Source: Antitrichia curtipendula
Taxonomy: Eukaryota > Streptophyta > Bryopsida > Hypnales > Leucodontaceae
NCBI GenBank assembly: GCA_951230915.1
Contig: OX579633.1
Span: 1,054,001 to 1,118,000 of the forward strand
Reading direction: 5' to 3'
DNA length: 64,000 nt
Made by a program: the position numbers and the translations under genes. Shown piece after piece: positions 1 through 12,194 of this stretch. The stretch's first letter is position 1. Every line of letters starts with the position of its first letter. Below the pieces are notes generated by a model. That model had not been told where the DNA came from and did not search any database. It saw nothing but the letters and a program-made list of their open reading frames with translations.

Positions 1-356
1 GAGCATCAATTCGACAACCGATTTTGGCATCAGGCTTGAGGATTCTTTAGAATAATACTGCCAGTTTTTTTATTTTATTTTTTCTTGAATTTGAGAAACG
101 GTTGAGAAGGAGGCCCGGTTGAGAGGAAAGATTGCAGGAATTCTTTCTAGTTTTGAATTTTGGAAGGACTGAGAGAGCGGACTAGCTGTTTGTGCATGTG
201 AAACACGGATCCAGATATTAGCAACGTAGTGCTCGGGTTTTGTTGATTCTTCATCAGTGGACGACGTTGTCGAGAAGAAAGTAGACATTCAAGAATTTGT
301 TGTTAGTTTGTGAAAGGATTGGGAGGAGACGGTAGCTGCTGGCGGACGGAGAAAGC
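1..356 (+). promoter_or_regulatory. Upstream and 5' leader region of the ZIFL gene
   Basis: This stretch precedes the transporter start codon at 357 and carries no convincing coding sequence. I see no clear TATA box at a fixed distance, so promoter and 5' UTR cannot be separated. The ORF on the opposite strand (70-288) has no recognisable features. Confidence 0.4.
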
Positions 357-3300
357 ATGGCGGTGGATGTGGAGCAGCCTTTGCTTGAGACGAAGCGACC
401 GGCATTAGTGTATCCAAATTGCCCTGGTTGTAAGAATAGCTACTTGCAGGATGCAGATGCTAAGTTTCCGTGGAAGGTGCTGGCAATCATGGCGGCGCTT
501 ACGCTAGTGAATAGTATGCGACACCTCTAAGTGTTCTGGGCACGTGTTGTGAGCTAATCTTTTGGAGAGTTGGATAATAACTAATCATGGAAAGATTTCT
601 TGTTTTTGTGCCGCTTATACGTTAACTTTGTTGATGAACTATTTTGAACTCTCTTTGTTATCTCCTAAAGAGTCGACGCTACGATTGATGTTGTAACCTA
701 TTGAGGTTTAAGTGCAACCGTGCGTGTGTTGCAGCTTTGCCAATTTCATCCCTCTACCCGTTTCTGTATTTTATGGTCAGCTATTTCTCCTCTCGATCCA
801 GTCCTTTGTATTATGTAGCTTGAATTTTGTTTGCATTTAGTTGGCAATAACTCTTTTTCAAAATGAATTTGTCAGAAGAAATAGACCTGTTTTAGTAGCT
901 ACCGGTGTTGGAGCTGTTTGAAGATTGCTCTGGCTAATTTGAGGTGGTAAACATGATTATGTTTTTTTCTTGCAGGTAAGAGATTTCAATGTTGCGAAAA
1001 CAGATGAAGACATTGGATTTTATGTCGGTTACATAGGTGAGCGAATTACAACGTTTGAAGTTTCCGAGACTAGGAGGGCAGGTTTCAGAGCTGGCCTCAA
1101 GTGGAAATGATATTTTTTTGTACCTTGTTTTTGCTTACAAATAGAATGCGTCTTTTGTAGGAAATAATTCTATAGAAATGATTCTCTTGGAAGATGGTGT
1201 TGATCTATATACATGCAAAATTCAACAATTTATATGTATACAGGTCGTTTTATGTTATCTTCAAACAATGGAGCAGAAGACAATTGCTTTGAAGGAAGAA
1301 TGTATACCTAGCAGTTGCATGATTAGCTCGGAGTTTATATTTGTTGATTGAATGAATTTGTGTGCACGTCTTGGCTTGTTAAGGATCCGCGTTTATGTTT
1401 GGGCGGTTCTTGACATCTATTCAATGGGGCATGGCCGCTGACAAATACGGACGTGTACCTGTCATGGTGATTGGCGTCATCTCCGTGTTCGTTTTAAACC
1501 TTCTTGTTGTTTATACCTTCATACTAGTAATGATTATAACTTGTAGAATTTCTGAGAACTTGCAGCATCCTTGTTTTAGTATTCTCCTTCCATATTCAAC
1601 ATTATGGCATTCTTTATGTTCCAAAATAAATTAGGCATTAGATGCTTTGGGGGGCCTCTAAAATACTATTTCAAGGTTGCTCTTCATGTTGTGAACTATG
1701 ATAGTCTAGTCATATTATTAAATAATAATAAAAATTGAAAAATAATTATTTAAACATTAAAAATAAAAAGTTATCTAAAAATGATTATATCTATATATTT
1801 TTAAAGCATATTTAAATTTTAATTAAATATTATTATTTGATGTGACAGTTTCCTGACCACGTGAGACTGTTGAGGTGGTGTGGTGCAATTCCAACATTTC
1901 CCACAGTTCGAGAATTCACGGTCTTCTAAAGGCCCAAAAAAACATCTAATGGTTTATTAAGTGAAAGGAACGCCACTTACACATGTTTTATTTGGATGGC
2001 AGCATAATATTCCATACAATGTTTGGAGTAAGTACAACTTTTTGGATGGCTCTACTTTCAAGATTTTTGCTAGGTAGCTGCAATGGCATGCTTGGAAGTG
2101 TTAAGGTAAGAACCATTTCAAGAGTGACATTTGGTTGATGTTTTTGTATGTTGAAATGAATTGCTCACATTCTCAGAGTTAACCTTGATACTCCCTGATT
2201 AGATGTGACCTACATTAATTTTTTTGGTGGAAACTCATTTTTCTTTGCAACTTGACAGGCTTATGCATCCGAAGTTTGCAGTGAAAGGCACCGACCTATT
2301 AGTGTGTCTATTGTAAGCATCCCTTCTTGTGCCATTATCATTACCACAAATATTGTGTTTGTCATCTATGGAGTAGAAATGTAGCAGAATGGCATATCTA
2401 TTATTGATATTTCATTCATCCGTACGTTGCTTTACTCGAAATGAGATACTTACATTTGAGAGGTCGGTGACCTTTGATTTTATAGGCAGGCACTGTTTGG
2501 GGCCTTGGATTGATTATTGGTCCAGCCATAGGTGGCTACTTCTCTCAGGTGATTATGAATGTCATCACAACTTATTCAATTGACTGCTCAAAATGAAGAT
2601 AATTTTCCTATAATTCATATTGAAATATCTATGGTGTTATTCTGATCTCAGTTAATGGTCATGTTGCGGACATTTCTAATAAATGTATGTGTTCTTACAG
2701 CCTGCAATCAAGTATCCTAACATGTTTCCGCGGGGCTCTTTGTTTGATCGGTGGGCTATATTCTGCTTTTCTCCTTTTTTTTATGTCAATATTTGCTATT
2801 TTCGGTCAAAATGTGTACCAATTATTCTATACCTTGTCATACTTCTCGGAGTGTTCAATTCATGAGACATTGCTATAACTCATCACAACCCTCACATTTT
2901 TGCTCTTGTTTTGTTTGGAAATAGATATGCTTACCTCTTACCGTCCCTTCTTGTTACTGTCACTGCAATTCCAACACTCATCATCACGTTCTATCTTCCC
3001 GTAAGTTGCTTCTGCCTTTCCATTATTTTTCAAATATTTTGTGAGGCATGAGATGAGGAATTCGTTTTCCCAATTCTCATAAGCTCGTTGAGTTTCTGAA
3101 CTAACTATAGCTAAGACATAAGATGTTGAGTTCTCTTTTTTTCATAGTTTTACAACTTGGTTCGATATCTTGATGTGAGACGTTTCCAATTTCAGGAGAC
3201 AGTGCACAATCATGACATCGTAGAGGTTGAGAAGACTGAAGAAAGGAAGGACCAACATGCAGTATCACTTCCAATTTCGCGCATTACGTCGCGGTCAGGG

Positions 3301-6300
3301 AGCATAAAATACTCAGTTTGTGAGGGGATCAATAGTGCGACCCTTGTTTCTCCTTTCGGCAGCTTGCATGATTCAATGTGTGAAGACGAGCTCCAGCATT
3401 CCGGCGGAAGACAATCACAAATTTTTGATAACTTTGAATCTCGAAGTAGCTCAGTCGGGAGCCGACAAGATAACGAAGAATATATGGGTGTTAGTAATGG
3501 AATCCAAGGTAAAGTCATTATACGTTTGTGTTTGAAATGTAGATTTTTCACAAGATACTCCTGTACCTCTTCCACAGCTTTATGGGTCTCTGATAGCATC
3601 TGATGCAAAGAAATTGGTGTACAGAATATCAAGCTGACTCAGCAAATGTTGAAGAGGAGAATAAACTTATGGCAACCTCAGAGAGAGAGTTTCATCATGA
3701 TGCCAAAAAGAAAAATTCACTGATCTCAAACAAGCCCCTAATGGGTTCTGTTGGTCTTTGTTGCATTTGGTCCTTACATGATTTGGCGTACACTGAGGTT
3801 TGCAACTTTTCCCAAGAGAATTAGAATAGTGATTGAAGACAAAAATATTGCATTTCTTTTGCAAGGCGGGTCAGAGCTTGTTAATCACCACTGAATGTTT
3901 CATGTCTGTAGCTTGAATAGAAGCTATTCTTTACTTTTCTTTTGATAACTGGTCAGTAATTGTAGTGTCAACCAATGTGCAATTGGAGTGTTACAGATTT
4001 TTTCTTTGTGGTGTGTGAGTCCTCGTTCAAATGGAGGTCTGGGCTTAACTACAACCGACGTTGGGCAAATACTTGGGATTTCAGGTATGTTATTAGTTTT
4101 AGAAACACGACCAGAGTTGATGGTACTTTTAGTCTGATAATTTTAAACTTTTTGTAGAGGGATCATTCTATAGATTCCAATGGTTTGTGGGTTAGTCCTA
4201 GGTACTCTGCCTAAACAAATCTTGGAACACTTGGGAGTCACTTTTTAACAATAGTTGCATTTGCCGTTGGATTTCAGGATTTACCATGTTGTTTCAACTG
4301 TTTGCCTTCGCTTCCTTGATCAACTTGATAGGAGCAGTACGTCTGTCGCGAATTTCTGCGGTAGGTTTTCTGATTGACCGATTAAAATAAGGTCCAAAAC
4401 CACAATTGCAAAAGTCATACCTTCCTGTTCAATGGTACTAGTAACTTGTGTTTCTTCAGCGGTGCTCATGAAGAAAAGTTAAGACTAAGACTTGAATCTG
4501 AATAATTAATATGCTGTTTGAGAATCAACAATGGTCGTGTTGTATTAACCTTTCAGCACTTGATGTACAGGTGAATACTATCCTTCTCATGGTCGCTTAC
4601 CCATCCATGACAATGCTCCATGGCACAACTCTCTGGGCTGTTCTCAGTTTCTTGTCCACTGTCAAGGCCATTTTGGGGGTGAGATTCTGAAACCCTATCC
4701 TTAGTATCCTTCTCAACTGAGATTCTTGAGTTTGAATGAAGACTGCAAGGACCTGCAGAGCAGGAATCTTAGAACATCAAAGTAATCAAGCACCTTGAGT
4801 TTTTTGTACTAGTAGTGAATGATACGACAGTTTTGTATACTCGCTTTAAGCTCAGCTTTTCCTTGAATTTCAGGTAAGTGCATTCATCTGATTACGTTTG
4901 TTACTACGACTAATTCCAAGATCAATATTATTCACAGCAACCTGTGTTTCTGAAATGCAGACTATGATATTCACAAGCTCGATCATGTTATTGAACAATT
5001 CAGTAGTAAGTTTTCACAATTTTTTATGTTTGCTGTTGTATCCAAGTTCTTCCTCTTATTCTAAGAGATCTTTGGGTGAACTGTTGGTAAAATTAGTGAA
5101 GTCCGAATTAGCACTTGGACTATCTATAAGAGAAATCCTCGACTGCACAGCTCCTTACCACAAAGCATCTTGCAGACCCGAGACCAAAGAGGAGCGGCAA
5201 ATGGGCTTGCCATGAGCTTGGTGTCTTTGTTTAAAGCTGTTGGGCCAGCTGCAGGTGGTAGCGTGTAAGTTTCAACTCCATTCCCTCACTCTGGTGGTTA
5301 CCAGCAGAACTTTATGTCTTTTATATGAATGTTGTGTTTTATGGAGTGAGGTAACAGGTCCAGAAATCGCCCACCTAAGAGCTGAAACTGAATTTTGGGA
5401 ACGCAAAACTTCTTGAAATATTTCCAGTAAATTTTCCTTGAAAGAAAAGTGGATTTGGCATCTAACCTAAGTCGTTTCATATTTTTTGGAGCTTTTTGAA
5501 ATTAGTTATGAAATTTTGAAGTTGAACTGGCATAGGATTCCAAAATCGTCCACCCTTGAAATGTACATTGTTTGTACATTAGTGAAGGCTATGAAAAAAC
5601 AACATGTACAAATTGTGTGCATTTTATAGGTGGGCGGTTCTTAATGCCCGAACTATTCTCAAGCCTTCTACCTTACCTCAAAAAAATCTAGCAAAATTCT
5701 TAGAAAAATTCTCATGTCTGACTTGTGGTATAGGGCAATGCCACTCGTCGTCAGGGATTGTGGTAAACAAAGGGCTGACAAGGAGGGCGGAGCCTGATGA
5801 GGAGGCCGTTTGTTTACCACAATCCCCGACGACGAGCGGGCAATTGCCTAATGTAAACCACGGGCAGGAATGAAAAATTTGAACAATTTGGATGAAACCA
5901 CGGACGGGAATCAACAATTTTGATGAAAAATGCATAATGTCCGATTACGCAATTTTTACCTGCATAATTGGACATTTTGACTTCATTACAACATAGAACC
6001 TACCCTTCAAATGAACAGGACGATTCCCAACTGTGGTTTACGTTTCAGAAAAATTCTTTTGTATTTTAATGAGAAACACGATTTAAAAAATGCTTTGTTT
6101 ACCATTTTTTAAATCTTCAAAATTTGATGCTATTGAAGTTTAAGATGGAATGATTGATTTTCTTAGCGTTTTGTAAATTATTATCTATGGTTCTTGCAGT
6201 TTTGCGTGGGCACAGAGCCGGCAGAGTTACATTCTTCCAGGTAAACGATCATGCTGACATCATTGGACTTCTCGCATAGTAGAAGAGCATACACTCTGAT

Positions 6301-8468
6301 TTTGTATTGCATCTTTTCTAATTGCACAAAATCCTACAGAACCAAACCCTTTTTTTACTTTTTGAAAAAGTGCCAGGATGGCAATCACTTAAAATTTGGT
6401 GAAGCATTGTATTTCTAAATTCATCCATCTTTTGGACTAGAAAACACTTTTCGATCAATCATATTCATTTGGCAACTTCATTCACATTTTTAATAGAAAT
6501 GAAAAAAATTTAACAAAGAAAGATTACTTATATCTAGTGAAAAGTAGACATTTATTTTTTGAAATGATGCCATCTGATCCCATGGTGCCAAAAAAAAGGG
6601 TTGTATTAAACATGAGCCCAATTGAAAACTCATTCCATATTGTCAGCATCACTCTCAAATGTCATAAGTAGATTCATATAGAATGTGATAATACAAAATC
6701 TGACAAGTATGAGAAGGTAATATCCAATAGTTACAATTACATACAGACTCCGGAGTGCTGTTAATGGCATAGCATAATGATAATGAAAGTATTATTAAAA
6801 AAGAATAGTATATTGTAATATATAATAGTTTAATCATATATTTTAAAATTTTATATTAGATAACGCAAACTTGTCAGAAGTCCATGTAATGCTGTGAAAC
6901 TCTTTATCGCCTCCATAACATTCAATAGCCTTCAGGGAGGCTGCCTTTGCCTCCCTGGAGGCCTCATCCACGATGTTCATCCACGCCTCATTAATCTAAG
7001 CTGCAGTACAAGGAGTGCGGCATTAGATTCATGGCGCACTCCATTTTCTTTCTATAATTTCAAGATTGAACATACAAATAAACATGATTTGCAAAGAAAA
7101 TTGGTTTGCCTAAAATCTAAGCTAGAATCATGATTAGCATACCAAGGCAGTCTTCTATGTGACCATTACAATAATTTACTTTTCATTTGCTGAATGTCAA
7201 GAGAAGCTCCTTATATAACTATGTGGTGGTAGGAGTTAGAACAACCCGTGTGGGATATGTTAGTTTAGAATTTGTATTTTCTCAACCACTCATAGTTAAA
7301 ATCAAAAGTAGGAATTGTGATTGAAGTATAATTTCAGACCTCATTTAGGAATAGTATAATAAAAAATTTCAAAAAAATTGAACTATGAAAAGTTGGTAAA
7401 TTAAGATAAATTTCATCTCCAAAAATCCATTTGAGATTATGATTCTCCAATCAAAAGTTTTGGACAAATTTCAGAGAGGATGTTTGAAAATGTCATAAAC
7501 AAATTCCTTTCCAACCCCTATCTGAAATTTATCCATAACTTTTGATTGGAGGATCAAAATCCCAAAAGAATTTTTGGAGATAAGTCTTAACTTCATTTCA
7601 CAACTTTTTTCAATTCAAAATTTTTTTTTAAAGTTTTTTATACTATGCCAAAATGAGGTCTGAAAATCTACTTCAATCACAATTGTTGCTTTAATTTGAT
7701 TACACTAGGAGCGGTTGAGAAAATACAAATTCTAATTTACATATCCCACATTGTTTATTTTACCTCCTACCACCCCATAGGTAAAAAAATAGTTGTCTTT
7801 GCATTCTAAGTTACAAAACACATTTGTCTTAAGAAGCATTGCAAGGAATTTTGAATGTTGAAATTCATTGGCTCAATGATTTGACAGCTATTTGTATAAA
7901 ACTCATATTTCATGTACTATTTGAATTGATAATACTAGAATTTATAGTACTCCGAGTCTGTAGATTTTTTGTAGATTTTTTGCACTATTAGAATTGAAAG
8001 TAGTATTTTTTTTATCCCAAGTCTGCAGTAACCACCCTACCACTCTGACTAATATTGCCAAGTGTCCCCATAGCTACAGATGGGTGTGGAATATGCCACA
8101 CCATATCATCCGGGCATCCGGCGGATGAAATGGTGTGGAATATTCCACACCATTCTGTCAGGGGGAAGGCAGCCCTTCCCTCTGCTACTGAATGTTATGT
8201 TATGCACTTTGATTGTGAGTTTGTGATGACAATTTTCATTTTCATTTGTAGAGTTACTGAACAAATTTTTCCATTTGTTAGTAGGTGCAAGTTGATTGCT
8301 TTCTAAATAAGAAGTTCCTAATGGCAATGCTCGGGTCTACTTGATCATGCAGGCAATCAACTCGTCTTTTTTTCGTTGGGGCTTATTGCTTTCTTTTCTT
8401 TCATATTTACTCTCGATCCTATCTTGCCACGCTCTCTTGAGAAACCAATCCTTGAAGACGTAGTGTAA
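357..8468 (+). CDS. ZIFL: ZIFL-type major facilitator superfamily transporter, 18 exons, 587 aa
   Basis: Exons: 357-513, 735-775, 976-1036, 1384-1486, 2003-2105, 2259-2312, 2486-2548, 2701-2750, 2925-3000, 3196-3508, 3625-3797, 3997-4084, 4278-4360, 4571-4678, 4961-5005, 5176-5264, 6200-6240, 8353-8468 (TAA). All phases close and the total is 1764 nt. The protein has the ZIFL hallmarks: CPGC at residues 22-25, [10 protein letters not shown] at 101-110, S172-x8-G-x3-GP-x2-GG ending at 190, and PETVHNH at 236-242, followed by a long hydrophilic central loop (about 243-340). Twelve membrane helices are expected. Known ZIF1/ZIFL proteins are vacuolar or plasma-membrane proton-coupled carriers linked to zinc, nicotianamine, potassium or auxin; the substrate here cannot be read from sequence. 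The ends of exons 4 (donor GTTCGT) and 10 are the least certain. Every exon is open, so the gene appears functional despite insertions in its introns. Confidence 0.95.
1634..1953. mobile_element. MITE in ZIFL intron 4 (CATTAGATG termini)
   Basis: The left end reads GGCATTAGATGCTTTGG. The right end, reverse-complemented, reads ACCATTAGATGTTTTTT, so the termini are inverted repeats. TTA flanks both sides (631-633 and 954-956). A TTA target duplication fits a PIF/Harbinger (Tourist-like) element, although the outermost two bases of the inverted repeats differ. The AT-rich interior has no ORF. A second element with the same CATTAGATG ends lies at 11,882. Confidence 0.65.
5733..5850. repeat. Long GC-rich hairpin in ZIFL intron 16
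   Basis: Arms at 5733-5771 and 5809-5850 are complementary over about 38 bp with few mismatches; both contain CTCGTCGTC and GATTGTGGTAAACAAA in opposite orientation. The 37-bp loop is GC-rich. Surrounding AT-rich intron sequence (about 5350-5960) contains shorter direct repeats such as the CCACGG-GGAAT units near 5857-5910. It may be a foldback element or a hairpin formed by local inversion. Confidence 0.7.
7219..7780. mobile_element. Foldback element in ZIFL intron 17
   Basis: The two halves are inverted copies: left-arm landmarks GGTGGTAGGAG, GTGGGATATG, TTTGTATTTTCTCAACC and AATTGTGATTGAAGTA recur in reverse complement in the right arm out to 7780. The interior shares CCAAAAATCCATTTGA and CTCAACCACTCATAGTTAA with the larger foldback at 55,801-57,103, so both belong to one family. 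It has no coding capacity, and no target duplication could be resolved. Confidence 0.8.
8130..8153. repeat. Perfect 24-bp palindrome
   Basis: The half-site ATGGTGTGGAAT is followed directly by its exact reverse complement. A second, imperfect copy (GGTGTGGAATATGCCACACC) lies about 55 bp upstream near 8083. Both are in ZIFL intron 17, about 200 bp before the last exon. Confidence 0.9.
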
Positions 8469-11400
8469 CAAATAGACAATGGATTTCCAAATTTAGTATT
8501 ATTTTATTGGTTGTGGTGTGATCTTCACTGTATCCAACAGTGGAGGTGAAGTATTATTTCCATCTATGTAAGAAAAAGTAATTTGAGAAAAGAAAAGATG
8601 GTCACTATTCCTCTCTTTGGTTAACCTTTACCCCCACCCCAACTCCCCAAGGATCACATGATAGTCTAGATTTCCAAATTGTGAAGATGTATTATAAAAT
8701 GAAACTTAGAAAAATAATTTAATGATGATTCTTTAACAATAATTATAAATGTGATCCAAAGATCATAATCATTATAGCTATGTAGTTAAGATCAACTAGT
8801 TTATGAACCAATATTTTTCAATAGAGCTTGAAGCCAAAAAATTTAAACTCCTTTTTAAATCCATTGTAGATTGAATATTTATGATTTTCACAATAATTTT
8901 TTCCTTTAAACTCAAAATGTTAAGTTCTAATCATAATTATTTTTGAAGAATTTTATTTTATTTTTTCATTTAAGTTATTTTGGAAGGATCATTTTTGAAA
9001 TTGAAAGATTTATTTTTTGAGTCCAAACCTACTTCTATCCTTTGAACTATCCTTTGAATTATTTTTGGAATATTTGCAAAGCAAAGTCTTCAAAATTTAT
9101 ACCATGTAAATGTTAAAGAACTAACAGAAGAATCTTCAGAAAAAATTGATGGACAAAAAAATGCATTTCTGTGTGCTTGGGATGTATTTGTGTTTATCCA
9201 TTGTTTGAAATTTGAATGTTTGGTCCTTGAGGGCTTGAAGGGCATTCCATGTTCCAATTTGATCAAACTTTTTTTTTTTCAATATTAAAACACACCTTTT
9301 TAGAATTTGATATTTTTCCTATGTAATAATATATAGAGAGACTTAACTTTATTTTTTCATAAATAAAAACATCAGAATGAAATTTATATGATTTTTTGAA
9401 TTAGTTTTTTTGTAAAAAAAATAACAAATACAAAAAATGGTTAGTAAAATTGGAGATAATAATGATAAAAATTATAATGTAATTGGTGTATTCTTTTAGC
9501 AAACCTTAAGAAAATTTGATTGAAAAGTTCAAAAGTGGTGTATTTTAAGTTTTTAGGATGCTACCTTCAATGTGTCACAAAAACTATAATTTTAACAATT
9601 TTGGAAAAAAAAAAAAAAAAATCAAAAAGAGATTATTTGAATTACATATTTTAATCAAACTTGAAGATATTTAAATCAAAAAAATTGTGAAATTCAGGTT
9701 TGACCCTAATTCTAAGTCCTTTGAGCTTTGCATAGTTGGACAAAAGTATATTTAAACAATTATAATAAATGATATGGTATCTAGATGAGGGAAATGCCAT
9801 AGAGTCATTTTACAACACTTTGTAGTTTGTGGAGAACTCCATTCCAAATGATTACCTAGAAAGAATTCTCAATGGCAATCTATTAAATATAAAAAATTCA
9901 AAAAATATAGTGAATAATTAGTCTAATGTATGTAAGATTCCAATAGTATATAATTAATCATCTAGGAAAATGAATGAGATTGTTTAATAACTCAAGGAAG
10001 CTATAACGTAATTTATAAAAAATTCAAAGGACAACACTTCAAATTGTAAGGAAGGGCTTTGAATTGGTTGTCTATTAAATTCCTACCAAATGCAGCTCTA
10101 TATTTAATAGACAACATATACATATGAGGCAATAATATTGACCAAAAACAAAAACAAAGCATGGAAAGCTCAATTTTTTTTCACTCTCAACAAACTCAAT
10201 CTTTTTTTAGACATTGAAAGTGTTAAAAGGGTCATGATTTGCCTATTATAAAATCACCTTAAAGATACAAAATTATTTTTTTCTCTTAAATAATATTAAT
10301 TATCGTTCAATTGAATTACGCTTTAGTTGTATTCAATGTATCCAGCCTTAGTTATAATAAAATCTACTAAAAAAAATTAAAATGTCCTCCCAACATTCAT
10401 AATATAACTACCTATTAGTGTCAATAAATGAGTCAAAACTGAATTAAATATGTCAAATCTAAGATTGGAACATGTTCAAAGATAGGATTCTTCCAATGAG
10501 ATGGGATTCAACCTAATAATAACTATATGAGTCTCAATTGTAAGTGGTATTCAATGTATACATCATTTTCTATAATAAAATCTTATAAATTCTTTTTTGT
10601 AAACTCAAATTTTATGCTAGAAGAATTGGGTTGAATTTTCAATTTGAAATAAAAATTAAATTAGTATGTTTCAATTCAGAGTCCACCAATGAGATAGGGT
10701 TCGACCTAATAATTTACTATGATGATTGAATATTCATTGTCATAAGTTCTTCTAGCAACTAGTGGAGTAAAAATTGCAAAGCTCAAACACTAAAATTGTT
10801 GCCAACTTTCATCCCAATGTTGCCACTGGGAGTTTCATAATTTAATCCAAGTAAAACCTCTTTGATATAAATATCATTGATGGAATTGATAAAAAAAAAA
10901 GATGCAAGAAGAAATTCACCATCACTTGTACAACAATTAGAAATGTCATGCTGATAGTTAAGGCAACAACATACTAGTCTCAACTAAACTATTGTGTGGT
11001 TGAAGAGAGGTTTGTGATTTCTTCAAAAAAAATCTTGCCGCCAATTGGTTTGTATTCAAGACAAACCTCACTTATTTGAGGAAATAGTATTTGGTGGTGA
11101 GAAGAGGATTTGAGCATTGTAATGTGTTTGAAAGAGGCCAGACCGCACTTGTGCTTGTGTTCATTGGGAAGGCGTGGCCCAAATGGGCTTAGGAGTTTCA
11201 ACTTGATAAGCGTGGCAATGATCCATTGATCTTGGAATTCCTAGTGTTAATAAGTTTTCTTTCCCTTTTATGGTATGTTTTGAAATTATTAATTGTTCAA
11301 TTCCACATGTGCTTACCCTCCTCTTCCATCTCTACAACATTTAGGGCTAATTTTATTTTTTTAAATTGCAAAGACTTGAGTTAGGATTTGGGACTAAAAA

Positions 11401-11881
11401 CAAGCTAATCAAAATCTATTGGATATTCTAGTGCTTTAATCGGAGTGTATTCAAACCACTTTTACATAACTAGTAGAACTCAAAAGAATGTCACAAAGTT
11501 TAAACATCACATTTGTTCAAGAGTGAAAAGCCAAGTGTAGGGATCATTCAAACTTGACAACATAATGTGAATGTCTCCAAAAGTGGCCATCTTGCATCAA
11601 ATTGAATTCTTCAACATATATTATTTCTTCTTTTACATCCGTTGCAACCAACGATGATTGGACATAATGTTTCATTCACAACCTACCCTGTTGTGAGTGT
11701 TTTCAACTCCACTTCTGGAGTCAAAAACGTACATACAGGTTCTAACGGCTTTATTAATCAAATTTCCTTAAGGGTGTCTAATCCTAGTCCAATTCACGCC
11801 TTACAAAAAATGGACACTCTATTTGTAATGTTTTTATACCTAAGTTGAATTTAAATCACTAAAAACACCTAGAAGCTAGAA
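8469..11881. other. AT-rich intergenic DNA without recognisable genes
   Basis: The start of this stretch includes the ZIFL 3' UTR and terminator region, whose poly(A) site cannot be placed. The rest is AT-rich with homopolymer runs (for example the A-run near 9606). The few short ORFs (10,783-11,201 minus, 11,642-11,848 plus) have no recognisable domain. Confidence 0.6.
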
Positions 11882-12194
11882 CATTAGATGGAATTCAGCC
11901 ATCGGGGAGGGCTATGAGTTCTCCAGCCGAAACTCAATCGAAATCCGCCAATACCCGCCGTTCCTTGCCTGTGCTGACCTGGCCAAGCGACTGCCAGATC
12001 AGAGTTTTTGAAAAAATAAAAAAAAATAAAAAAAATTTGACTTTGTTTTTCATTTTAAGGACTTAAAATTTATTTTTATTTTTATTTTTTTTGAAAAAAA
12101 AAAAAAATGCCGGCACATTCGATGGGGGTCCCGGGGAACGGGGCTGGGAACAACGCTGAAACGGCCCTCCAGCCCCCCGGAATCCCATCTAATG
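11882..12194. mobile_element. MITE with CATTAGATGG termini
   Basis: The left end reads CATTAGATGGAATTC; the right end in reverse complement reads CATTAGATGGGATTC. The arms are GC-rich while the centre (about 12,005-12,105) is nearly pure A/T, a sharp contrast with the flanks. The first nine bases match the MITE at 1634, so this is probably the same family. No clear target duplication is seen. Confidence 0.65.

Noticed and set aside
70..288. Minus-strand ORF upstream of the ZIFL gene
   Set aside because: It lies in the likely leader/promoter region and has no recognisable features.
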